A stretch of 64,000 nt of DNA from Roseovarius sp. ZX-A-9. Lineage in GTDB: Bacteria; Pseudomonadota; Alphaproteobacteria; Rhodobacterales; Rhodobacteraceae. Below are positions 46,648 through 54,661 of the stretch, piece after piece. A program made the position numbers and the translations under genes. The notes beneath the pieces are model-generated. The model was not told the DNA's origin. It searched no databases and was given only the letters and a program-made list of their open reading frames with translations. Numbering within the stretch: position 1 is the first letter of the stretch; each line of letters opens with the position of its first letter. Location: positions 1 to 64,000 of the forward strand of contig NZ_JAPWHW010000010.1 of the NCBI RefSeq assembly GCF_028369135.1, in the 5' to 3' direction.

Positions 46648-48200
46648 TGGATAACGTCCTGTCGATCGTTACGTTTCTGCCGTTGATCGCGGCTGGGATC
46701 CTCGCGATTTTCCTACGCGGAGAAGACGAGGCAGCGCAGCGCAACGCCAAGTGGGTGGCGCTGGTGGCCACGACGGTCACTTTCCTCGTGTCGCTGTTCA
46801 TCCTGTTCGATTTCGACCCGAGCAACACCGGCTTTCAGTTCGTGGAAGAGCGCCAATGGCTGCTGGGCCTGAAATACAAGATGGGTGTTGATGGGATCAG
46901 CGTCCTCTTTGTATTGCTGACCACCTTCATCATGCCGCTGACCATTGCCGCGTCGTGGAACGTCACCGTGCGGGTCAAGGAATACATGATCGCGTTCCTG
47001 ATCCTCGAGACGCTGATGCTCGGCGTGTTTATGGCTCTGGACCTGGTTCTGTTCTACGTCTTCTTCGAGGCGGGGCTGATCCCGATGTTCCTGATCATCG
47101 GGATCTGGGGCGGCAAGCAACGTATCTATGCCAGCTTCAAGTTCTTCCTCTACACCTTCCTCGGCTCGGTGCTGATGCTGGTGGCGATGGTGGCGATGTT
47201 CACGGATGCGGGCACCACGGACATCCCGACGCTGATGACACATGAATTCGCCTCCGACGGCTTCAGCCTGCTGGGCGTTTACATCGTGGGTGGCGCGCAG
47301 ACGCTGTTGTTCCTCGCGTTCTTTGCCAGCTTTGCGGTCAAGATGCCGATGTGGCCGGTTCATACCTGGCTGCCGGATGCGCACGTGCAGGCGCCGACCG
47401 CTGGCTCGGTCGTGCTGGCTGCTATCATGCTCAAGATGGGCGGCTACGGCTTCTTGCGCTTCAGCCTGCCGATGTTCCCGGTGGGGGCAGAGGTGCTGAC
47501 GCCGCTGGTCCTGTGGATGTCAGCGATCGCGATCGTCTACACGTCGCTGGTGGCTCTGGCCCAAGAGGACATGAAAAAGCTGATCGCCTACAGTTCCGTG
47601 GCCCATATGGGCTATGTCACGATGGGCATTTTCGCAGCCAACCAGCAGGGGATCGACGGGGCGATTTTCCAGATGATCAGCCACGGCTTCATCTCGGGCG
47701 CGCTGTTTCTGATTGTCGGTGTGATCTACGACCGTATGCATACCCGCGAGATCGACGCCTATGGTGGCCTGGTGAACCGGATGCCGGCCTACGCGCTGAT
47801 CTTCATGTTCTTCACCATGGCCAATGTCGGCCTGCCGGGGACCAGCGGGTTCGTTGGCGAATTCCTGACGCTGTTCGGCGTGTTTCAGGTCAACACCTGG
47901 GTCGCTTTCGTGGCGGCGACGGGTGTGATCCTCAGCGCGGCTTATGCGCTCTGGCTCTATCGCCGGGTGGTGATGGGCGACCTGATCAAGGAGAGCCTGC
48001 GCAGCATCACTGATATGACCAAGCGGGAACGCGCGATCTTTGCGCCGCTGGTGGCCATGACCTTGCTGCTGGGGGTTTATCCCAGCCTGGTGACGGACAT
48101 CATCAGCCCCTCGGTCGAGGCACTGATATCCAACTACGAAACTGCTCTGGCGGACGCGCAAACCAATGCTGTCAGCCAGACCGCAGCGACATTGCATTAA
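46647..48200 (+). CDS. nuoM: NADH-quinone oxidoreductase subunit M
   Basis: NuoM, 517 residues, is the second antiporter-like subunit. Diagnostic blocks are [20 protein letters not shown] with the conserved Asp, [20 protein letters not shown], containing the essential glutamate, and [20 protein letters not shown]. The ATG at 46647 overlaps the nuoL stop; the start ten codons further upstream is inside nuoL. It ends 12 bases before nuoN. Confidence 0.97.
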   Translation: MDNVLSIVTFLPLIAAGILAIFLRGEDEAAQRNAKWVALVATTVTFLVSLFILFDFDPSNTGFQFVEERQWLLGLKYKMGVDGISVLFVLLTTFIMPLTIAASWNVTVRVKEYMIAFLILETLMLGVFMALDLVLFYVFFEAGLIPMFLIIGIWGGKQRIYASFKFFLYTFLGSVLMLVAMVAMFTDAGTTDIPTLMTHEFASDGFSLLGVYIVGGAQTLLFLAFFASFAVKMPMWPVHTWLPDAHVQAPTAGSVVLAAIMLKMGGYGFLRFSLPMFPVGAEVLTPLVLWMSAIAIVYTSLVALAQEDMKKLIAYSSVAHMGYVTMGIFAANQQGIDGAIFQMISHGFISGALFLIVGVIYDRMHTREIDAYGGLVNRMPAYALIFMFFTMANVGLPGTSGFVGEFLTLFGVFQVNTWVAFVAATGVILSAAYALWLYRRVVMGDLIKESLRSITDMTKRERAIFAPLVAMTLLLGVYPSLVTDIISPSVEALISNYETALADAQTNAVSQTAATLH

Positions 48201-48212
48201 GGGGCATCGAAG

Positions 48213-49649
48213 ATGATCCAGTCTGATCTGAACATAATCCTGCCCGAGATCGTCATCGCGGTCTATGCGATGCTGGCTCTGCTGGGCGCGGTCTATACCG
48301 GCAAGGACAAGATGGCCGGCATGCTGGTCTGGCTGACCGCCGCGCTGTTTGTCGCGATGGCCTTCTGGATCGGCGCCACCGGCGACGGTCAGAACCTCGC
48401 CTTCGGCGGCATGTTCGTCGAGGATGATTTCTCGCGCTTTGCCAAGATCATGGTGCTGCTCGCCGGGGCGGCGATCCTGCTGATGAGCCAGGAATACATG
48501 ACCCGGATGGGCACATTGCGCTTCGAGTATCCGATCCTGATCGCGCTCGGCACTGTCGGCATGATGACGATGGTCAGCGCGAACGACCTGATGACGCTCT
48601 ACATGGGGTTGGAGCTGCAATCCCTGTCGCTCTATATCCTTGCTTCGATGCGGCGCGAGAGCGTGAAGTCGACCGAAGCCGGGTTGAAGTATTTCGTGCT
48701 GGGCGCGCTGGCGTCGGGCATCCTGCTCTATGGCGCGTCGCTGACCTATGGCTATGCCGGAACGACGAATTTCGCGGGCATCATTGCGTCGGCCGAGGGG
48801 CAGGCGCCCGTCGGGCTGCTGCTGGGCATGGTCATGGTGATGATTGGCCTGGCGTTCAAGGTTTCGGCGGTGCCGTTCCACATGTGGACGCCGGATGTCT
48901 ATGAAGGCTCTCCGACGCCAGTCACGGCCTATTTTGCCACCGCACCGAAAGTGGCGGCGATGGCGCTGCTGGCGCGGACCTTGCATGATGCCTTCGGTGG
49001 CGTTGTCGGCGACTGGCAGCAGATCCTGGCGGTGCTCAGCGTGCTGTCGATGTTCCTGGGCAGTATCGCCGCGATCGGCCAGCGCGACATCAAGCGGATG
49101 ATGGCCTATTCCACGATCGGCCATATGGGCTTTGCCCTGATGGGGTTGGCCAGCGGCGGCAGCTTCGGCGTGCAGGCGATGCTGATCTACATGGCGATCT
49201 ACGTGGCGATGGATATCGGGGCATTTACCTTCATCCTGACCATGCATCGCGATGGCCAGCCGGTGACCGAGATTTCCAGCCTCAACAACTATGCAAACAG
49301 CCACCCGACGCGTGCGCTCGCCATGCTGATCCTGATGTTCAGCCTGGCCGGTGTACCGCCCTTCCTGGGGTTCTTCGGCAAGCTCTACGTGCTTCGTGCA
49401 GCCTATGACGGGGGCCTCGCATGGTTGGCCGTGGCTGGCGTGATCGCCTCGGTGATCGGTGCCTATTACTATTTGCGGATCGTCTACCTGATGTATTTTG
49501 GCGCCGAGGGCGAGACCCTGGATGCGCCGCGCTCGCCGGTGTTGTGGGGGATCCTGATGGCCTCGGCGGCGGTGATGGTGATCGGGGTGATCAACCTCTT
49601 TGGCATCGAGGGCATGGCGCAGGCGGCCGCGGCGACACTGGTCAACTGA
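48213..49649 (+). CDS. nuoN: NADH-quinone oxidoreductase subunit N
   Basis: NuoN, 478 residues, is the third antiporter-like pump of the membrane arm. [20 protein letters not shown] holds the conserved glutamate, [20 protein letters not shown] the conserved lysine region, and [20 protein letters not shown] the late conserved block. It is the last complex I subunit and is followed by a terminator 35 bases later, then birA, coaX and rnj, a common order in this group of bacteria. Confidence 0.97.
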   Translation: MIQSDLNIILPEIVIAVYAMLALLGAVYTGKDKMAGMLVWLTAALFVAMAFWIGATGDGQNLAFGGMFVEDDFSRFAKIMVLLAGAAILLMSQEYMTRMGTLRFEYPILIALGTVGMMTMVSANDLMTLYMGLELQSLSLYILASMRRESVKSTEAGLKYFVLGALASGILLYGASLTYGYAGTTNFAGIIASAEGQAPVGLLLGMVMVMIGLAFKVSAVPFHMWTPDVYEGSPTPVTAYFATAPKVAAMALLARTLHDAFGGVVGDWQQILAVLSVLSMFLGSIAAIGQRDIKRMMAYSTIGHMGFALMGLASGGSFGVQAMLIYMAIYVAMDIGAFTFILTMHRDGQPVTEISSLNNYANSHPTRALAMLILMFSLAGVPPFLGFFGKLYVLRAAYDGGLAWLAVAGVIASVIGAYYYLRIVYLMYFGAEGETLDAPRSPVLWGILMASAAVMVIGVINLFGIEGMAQAAAATLVN

Positions 49650-49684
49650 TCGGTTTGCTGCTGCACGGGTTGTGTCAGGAGGGT

Positions 49685-49715
49685 GACGCGCCACGGCGCG
49701 TCGCTTTCATTTTTT
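49685..49715 (+). terminator. Terminator of the nuo operon
   Basis: GACGCGC-CACG-GCGCGTC (49685-49702) forms a perfect 7-bp stem, followed after seven bases by a run of six T (49710-49715, with the A at 49709 before it). A second hairpin CCCGCCT-TGC-AGGCGGG (49717-49733) and a small one, TGCC-TTC-GGCA (49734-49744), follow, then the intergenic element and birA. Confidence 0.75.
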
Positions 49716-49747
49716 GCCCGCCTTGCAGGCGGGTGCCTTCGGCAAAG

Positions 49748-49767
49748 GTATTTTTGGAAAGATGAAA
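49748..49767 (+). repeat. Recurrent intergenic element, copy 2
   Basis: GTATTTTTGGAAAGATGAAA follows three hairpins after the nuo operon and contains the birA start codon at 49762. It matches copy 1 (27519) at 16 of 20 positions by eye. GCCTTCGGC just upstream parallels GCCTGCGGC before copy 3. Confidence 0.6.
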
Positions 49768-50544
49768 GACCCTGTCTGGCCGATCGGATATGCGCGCGAC
49801 GTCATGGCGGAGGTGGACAGCACCAATGCCGAGGCGGCGCGTCGTGCCGCGACGCTGACAGCGCCGACATGGATCATGGCGCATCGACAGACGGCCGGAC
49901 GCGGGCGGCGCGGCCGGCCATGGACTGACCCGCAAGGTAACCTTGCTGCGACGCTGGTGTTGCACCCGAACGAAGCGCCGGGGCAGGCGGCCTTGCGCTC
50001 CTTCGTAGCGGCACTGGCGCTGGATGATGCCTTGGTGGCGGTGACAGGGCGGCCCGAGAGTTTTGCGCTCAAATGGCCGAACGATGTGCTGCTGCATGGC
50101 GGCAAATTGGCCGGCATCCTGTTGGAGAGTGCCGGCGCTGGCGGGTCCCTGGGCCATCTGGCCATCGGCATTGGCGTTAACCTGAGCCATGCCCCGGAGC
50201 AGGTGGAAGCGGGCGCGCTTCGCCCCGTTTCGCTGCGCGGCGAAACCGGGACAGAGATCAGCCCGGAGGACTTTCTGACCTATCTGGCCGCAGCCTATGC
50301 GCGGCGCGAGGAGCAATTTCTGATGCAGGGATTTGCCCCGATCCGCACCGCGTGGCTGGGGCGGGCCGCACGTCTGGGGCAGATGATGACCGCGCGCACC
50401 GGCCGGACCGAGACCACAGGCCGGTTCGAGACAGTGGACGAAGACGGCAATCTTGTTCTATCAACCGGCACTGGGCGGCAGGCCATCGCCGCCGCAGAGG
50501 TGTTTTTCGACGAGACGGAGACAGGCCATGCTGCTGGCGATTGA
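49762..50544 (+). CDS. birA: Biotin--[acetyl-CoA-carboxylase] ligase
   Basis: The 260-residue enzyme makes biotinyl-AMP and attaches biotin to carrier lysines such as Lys608 of MccA. The ligase core is clear: VDSTNAEAARRAATLT, the biotin loop AHRQTAGRGRRGRPWTDPQG, LKWPNDVLLHGGKLAGILLE, and the C-terminal SH3-like part. There is no N-terminal DNA-binding domain, so unlike E. coli BirA it should not act as a repressor. The ATG lies inside the intergenic element with only a weak binding site (GGAAAG). Its end overlaps coaX by 17 bases. Confidence 0.93.
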   Translation: MKDPVWPIGYARDVMAEVDSTNAEAARRAATLTAPTWIMAHRQTAGRGRRGRPWTDPQGNLAATLVLHPNEAPGQAALRSFVAALALDDALVAVTGRPESFALKWPNDVLLHGGKLAGILLESAGAGGSLGHLAIGIGVNLSHAPEQVEAGALRPVSLRGETGTEISPEDFLTYLAAAYARREEQFLMQGFAPIRTAWLGRAARLGQMMTARTGRTETTGRFETVDEDGNLVLSTGTGRQAIAAAEVFFDETETGHAAGD

Positions 50545-51301
50545 CTGCGGGAATACCAACACCGTCTTTGCGATCTGGGACGGCACCAAGTTCTTGTGCA
50601 CGTTGCGCACCTCGACTCATCATGCGCGCACCGCGGATGCGTATTTTACCTGGTATTCGACGCTGGTGAAACATTACGGGCTGGATGTGGAGATTGACGA
50701 GGTGATCATCTCGTCCACGGTGCCGCGCGTGGTGTTCAACCTGCGGGTCTTTGCAGACCGGTTCTTTGGCTGTCGCCCGATGGTCGTGGGCAAGCCCGAT
50801 TGCGCGCTGCCGGTCGAGCCTCGGGTCGACGCGGGCACGATCGTGGGACCGGACCGTCTGGTGAACACGGCAGGCGCCCATGACCGGCATGGCGGCGATT
50901 TGATCGTCGTGGATTTCGGCACGGCAACCACCTTTGACGTGGTGGCGGCTGACGGTGCCTATGTCGGCGGGGCGATCGCGCCGGGCGTGAACCTGAGCCT
51001 TGAGGCGCTGCACATGGCCGCCGCCGCGTTGCCGCATGTCGATGTGTCCGTGCCAGCCAAGGTGATCGGCACCAACACGGTCGAATGCATGCAATCGGGG
51101 GTGTTCTGGGGTTATGTCGGCCTGGTGCGGGGGATTTGTGGCCAGATCCGTGACGAATATGCCCGCCCCATGAAGGTTATTGGTACGGGCGGGCTTGCGT
51201 CGCTCTTTGCGCAGGGGCACACCCTCTTTGACGAGATCGAAGATGATCTGACGATGCACGGTCTGACCGTGATCCACGCGCACAACAAATTGAAAGGTTG
51301 A
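50528..51301 (+). CDS. coaX: Type III pantothenate kinase
   Basis: The 257-residue kinase carries out the first step of coenzyme A synthesis. Motifs of the CoaX family are intact: MLLAIDCGNTNTVFAIWDGT with the catalytic Asp6, VGPDRLVNTAGAHDRHGGDL for pantothenate and dimer contacts, and LIVVDFGTATTFDVVAADGA. It is not related to CoaA. The ATG at 50528 lies 17 bases inside birA, so the two are translationally coupled. CoA supply would also matter for the acyl-CoA pathway to the left, though no direct link is shown. Confidence 0.95.
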   Translation: MLLAIDCGNTNTVFAIWDGTKFLCTLRTSTHHARTADAYFTWYSTLVKHYGLDVEIDEVIISSTVPRVVFNLRVFADRFFGCRPMVVGKPDCALPVEPRVDAGTIVGPDRLVNTAGAHDRHGGDLIVVDFGTATTFDVVAADGAYVGGAIAPGVNLSLEALHMAAAALPHVDVSVPAKVIGTNTVECMQSGVFWGYVGLVRGICGQIRDEYARPMKVIGTGGLASLFAQGHTLFDEIEDDLTMHGLTVIHAHNKLKG

Positions 51302-51307
51302 GGCCGG

Positions 51308-52975
51308 ATGAGCGAGAACCGAGTGATTTACCTGCCCCTTGGCGGGGCGGGCGAAATTGGCATGAATGCCTATGTTTACGGCTACGGAAAACCCGGCAAG
51401 GAGCGGCTGATCCTCGTGGATCTGGGGGTGACCTTCCCTGACATGGATGGCAGCCCGGGCGTGGACCTGATCCTGCCCGACATCAGTTGGCTGGAGGCAC
51501 GCAAGGGCGATCTGGAGGCGGTATTCGTCACCCATGCGCATGAGGATCACGTCGGTGCCGTTGCGCATTACTATGATCGTCTGGGCGCGCCTGTCTATGC
51601 ACGCGCCTTTACCGCCAATATCGCGCGGCGCAAGATGGCCGAACATGGCCACCCCGAAAAGGCCGTGCGGACCGCATCCGCCTGGCCCGAAACGATCACG
51701 GCGGGGCCCTTCACGGTGGGATTCGTGCCGATTTCGCATTCCATTCCGGAAAGCTCGGGTCTGGTGATCGACACGCCCAAGGGGCGGCTGGTCCATACCG
51801 GTGATTTCAAGATCGACACGTCACCGGGCGTGGGCGAACCGTTTGACCACGCGATGTGGGAAGATATCGCGAAGGACGGCGTGCTGGCGCTGATGTGCGA
51901 TTCCACCAACGTCTTCAGCCGCCACGAGGGGCGCTCGGAATCCACTGTCGGCCCCGAGATCGAGAAGCTGGTGGCCAGTGCCAAGGGCATGGTTGCGGCC
52001 ACGACATTCGCCAGCAACGTCGCGCGTGTGAAAACCTTGGCCGAGGCCGGTGAGCGGGCGGGGCGGTCGGTCTGCCTGATGGGGCGTGCCATGCGGCGGA
52101 TGGTCGAGGCGGCGGTCGAGACCGGCGTGCTCAAGGATTTTCCCAGCACGGTCAGCCCCGAGGATGCCAAGAACGTGCCGCGTGAAAACCTGATGCTGAT
52201 CGTGACCGGCAGCCAGGGCGAGCGGCGCGCGGCCAGCGCGCAGCTGGCCAACGGGAAATACCAGGGGATCAAGATGAAGGAGGGCGATCTTTTCCTCTTC
52301 TCGTCCAAGACGATCCCCGGCAATGAGCGCGGCGTCATTCGGATCATCAACCAATTCTCGGAAATGGGGGTTGATGTGGTGGATGACGACAGTGGACTCT
52401 ATCATGTTTCCGGCCATGCCAACCGGCCTGATCTGGAGGCGATGCATGAAATCATCCGCCCGCAGATCGTGGTGCCGATGCATGGTGAGCACCGGCATCT
52501 GCGCGAGCACGTGAAAATCTGCAAACCCAAGCCGATGAAGGGCGTGTTGGCCGTGAACGGCACGATGATCGACCTCACCGCAGCGACGCCCACCGTGGTG
52601 GAGTATGTCGAGACCGGGCGGACCTATCTGGACGGGTCGGTAAAGGTTGGTGCGTTGGACGGCGTTGTGCGCGACCGGATCCGCATGGCGCTGAACGGGC
52701 ATGTCAGCGTCAACGTGATCCTCGACGACGACGCCGAGCTGCTGGGCGATCCCTGGTGCGAGATCAAGGGTCTGGCCGAGGTGGGCCAGAGCCGTGCGCC
52801 GCTGGTCGATGTGCTGGAAGAGGACCTGAGCCAGTTCCTGGGGCGCGCCGGAAGCAAGGTGCGCGCCAATGATGAAAAGCTGGAAGAGGAACTGCGCCGC
52901 GTCACGCGCCACTCGGCCAATGCCGAGATCGGCAAGAAGCCCGAGGTGACGGTGATCATCAGCCGGATGAGCTGA
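51308..52975 (+). CDS. rnj: Ribonuclease J
   Basis: The 555-residue metallo-beta-lactamase/beta-CASP nuclease degrades and matures RNA from the 5' end. The zinc motif HxHxDH is seen as VTHAHEDHVGA (His76, His78, Asp80, His81). Further ligands are in FVPISHSIPESSG and the beta-CASP motifs are in VTGSQGERRAASAQLANGKY and MHGEHRHLREH. It ends in an extra C-terminal domain (ELEEELRRVTRHSANAEIGK region). It lies 6 bases after coaX, in the same unit, and converges with the HD protein gene. A DEAD-box helicase is encoded about 1.7 kb further on. Confidence 0.95.
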   Translation: MSENRVIYLPLGGAGEIGMNAYVYGYGKPGKERLILVDLGVTFPDMDGSPGVDLILPDISWLEARKGDLEAVFVTHAHEDHVGAVAHYYDRLGAPVYARAFTANIARRKMAEHGHPEKAVRTASAWPETITAGPFTVGFVPISHSIPESSGLVIDTPKGRLVHTGDFKIDTSPGVGEPFDHAMWEDIAKDGVLALMCDSTNVFSRHEGRSESTVGPEIEKLVASAKGMVAATTFASNVARVKTLAEAGERAGRSVCLMGRAMRRMVEAAVETGVLKDFPSTVSPEDAKNVPRENLMLIVTGSQGERRAASAQLANGKYQGIKMKEGDLFLFSSKTIPGNERGVIRIINQFSEMGVDVVDDDSGLYHVSGHANRPDLEAMHEIIRPQIVVPMHGEHRHLREHVKICKPKPMKGVLAVNGTMIDLTAATPTVVEYVETGRTYLDGSVKVGALDGVVRDRIRMALNGHVSVNVILDDDAELLGDPWCEIKGLAEVGQSRAPLVDVLEEDLSQFLGRAGSKVRANDEKLEEELRRVTRHSANAEIGKKPEVTVIISRMS

Positions 52976-52981
52976 GCCTGA

Positions 52982-53545
52982 TCAGGCGGCCGCGCGTTCG
53001 ATCTGTGCGACCGTCTCGGTCAGGCGTTCTGCCAGCGGGCCGGGACGGCGCACCGTCAGCGTCTCCGCGAGGGCGCGGTAATACCACAATGTGCCGTCCT
53101 GCCGTCCGGTGAAACGGTCGAACACCGCTGTGCCGACGGATTGCAGGTCATGCAGGATCGTCGTCGCGTTGTGCAGCTTGTCGCAGGCGGTGACCAGCAC
53201 CGCATCGTCCGATTTCTCGGCGATCCCGTCCAGATACGCTTCTTTGCGTTCGCGCCACGGGGCCTTGTCGTGGCCATCATTGTCCGAGCATTCCAGCACG
53301 ATCCGCGCGACGCGCGGCCCGTAGCGGGCCTCGATCTGGCGTGCGGCTTCCATGCCGCCCTGATCCTCTACCGCGTCATGCAGCAGGCCGGCGATGGCCT
53401 GATCCTCGTCGCCGCCATATTCGATCACCAGCGCGCAGACTGACAGAAGGTGAGAGATATAGGGTATGTTCGCGCCCTTGCGCCGTTGGCTGCGATGCAG
53501 CCGCGCGGCAAAGCTCAGCGCATCGTCGAAACGATCTGAAGTCAT
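52982..53545 (-). CDS. HD domain phosphohydrolase (SpoT-like hydrolase domain)
   Basis: The 187-residue protein has the HD signature of the RelA/SpoT hydrolase group. FAARLHRSQRRKGANIPYIS supplies the first His region, LLHDAVEDQGG holds the HD pair (His56-Asp57), and AVLVTACDKLHNATTILHDL is the late Asp-containing block. It lacks the synthetase and TGS domains, so it may be a small alarmone hydrolase or a general phosphohydrolase; this is not settled by sequence. I chose the ATG at 53545, since the 14-codon upstream extension lacks homologous features. It converges with rnj with 6 bases between. Confidence 0.85.
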   Translation of the reverse strand: MTSDRFDDALSFAARLHRSQRRKGANIPYISHLLSVCALVIEYGGDEDQAIAGLLHDAVEDQGGMEAARQIEARYGPRVARIVLECSDNDGHDKAPWRERKEAYLDGIAEKSDDAVLVTACDKLHNATTILHDLQSVGTAVFDRFTGRQDGTLWYYRALAETLTVRRPGPLAERLTETVAQIERAAA

Positions 53546-53741
53546 GGGTTTTCCCCTCATGTTTGGAAAGTGCAGTTGTATCTGCAAGGGGGAGCGTAAT
53601 TGGCGAATCGGGGGCGATCAATGACGTCGTGACCGGAAAATGCAGGGCGTGGCAAAAAATCGACAGGCGATGTGTCGTGAAACGGCGGGACGCGGGCTGT
53701 GCCTGTCTCGTTTGATGGGGCTGCACCATATGGAGGCCGCC

Positions 53742-54584
53742 ATGACCCAAGACGCCAGCCAGATGATCAATCTGTCCCTCTATCCCATCCACCGGCACGG
53801 GCCAGAGCGCGACGCGGTGCTGGAAAGGGTGCGGGCCGATCTGGCCGAGGATGGCTGCGCGGTGATCAAGCGGTTTCTGACGCCCGCCGGGATTGCCGCC
53901 CTGACGGCAGAGGCCGATGCCGTGGCGGAGAAGGGGCACCGATCCTTCAGCCGCACGAACCCGTATTTCACGCAGGATGATCCCGCTCTGCCCGAGGATG
54001 ATCCGCGCCGGCAATTTTACGACCGCTCGAACGCGTTCATCCCGGCGGATAATTTCGCCAAGGGCGCCCCGCTGCGGTCGATCTATGACTTCCCGGGTTT
54101 CGATGACTTCATCCGCGACTGCCTGCAGGAAGAGGCGTTTTTCCGTTATGCCGACCCGTTGGCGGATGTGATCGTGAATATGGCCGAGGCGGGCAACGGG
54201 TTTCCCTGGCATTTCGACACCAACAATTTCACCGTGACGCTGGCGATCCAGAATGCCGAAAGCGGCGGTGCATTCGAATATGCCCCCGGTATTCGGGAGG
54301 GCGACGAGAATTTCGAGGAAGTCGCACGCGTGCTGGCGGGCAGCTCTGATCGGGTCAAGGTGCTGGAGCTGGAGCCGGGCGATCTGCAACTGTTTCGCGG
54401 GCGCTATTCACTGCACCGCGTCGCGCCGTTGGAGGGCGCGCGGCGGCGCTATGTGGCGATCTTTTCCTATGTGCAGGAACCGGGCATGGTCGGCGCGCCG
54501 GAACGCACGATGCAGCTTTATGGGCGCACACTGCCGATCCATCATGAGCGCGCGGGGCAGCGCGGCGACGCCTATATCGACTGA
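53742..54584 (+). CDS. Fe(II)/2-oxoglutarate-dependent dioxygenase-like protein (HalD/ArpA type)
   Basis: The 280-residue protein has a double-stranded beta-helix dioxygenase pattern. The metal triad is predicted as His157 and Asp159 in FPWHFDTNNF and His225 in RYSLHRVAPL. RRRYVAIFSYVQEPGM supplies the arginine that usually binds 2-oxoglutarate. A Asp in the HxD position argues for hydroxylation rather than halogenation. The closest group I can name is the HalD/BesE or ArpA-like one, but the substrate is unknown. GGAGG lies 5 bases before the ATG at 53742, which decides the start. It stands alone and faces the helicase. Confidence 0.72.
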   Translation: MTQDASQMINLSLYPIHRHGPERDAVLERVRADLAEDGCAVIKRFLTPAGIAALTAEADAVAEKGHRSFSRTNPYFTQDDPALPEDDPRRQFYDRSNAFIPADNFAKGAPLRSIYDFPGFDDFIRDCLQEEAFFRYADPLADVIVNMAEAGNGFPWHFDTNNFTVTLAIQNAESGGAFEYAPGIREGDENFEEVARVLAGSSDRVKVLELEPGDLQLFRGRYSLHRVAPLEGARRRYVAIFSYVQEPGMVGAPERTMQLYGRTLPIHHERAGQRGDAYID

Positions 54585-54591
54585 TCAAAGA

Positions 54592-54625
54592 AAACGCCCG
54601 CAACCTTGAAAGGCTGCGGGCGTTT
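54592..54625. terminator. Bidirectional terminator between dioxygenase and helicase genes
   Basis: AAACGCCCGCA (54592-54602) and TGCGGGCGTTT (54615-54625) form a perfect 11-bp stem. On the minus strand it is followed by TCTTTGATC, a T-rich tail for the helicase; on the plus strand the arm itself ends in GTTT. It sits 8 bases after the dioxygenase stop and 37 bases past the helicase stop. Confidence 0.85.
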
Positions 54626-54661
54626 GGAAATTTCACTTGGTCAGGCAGGGTGCAGCATTCT

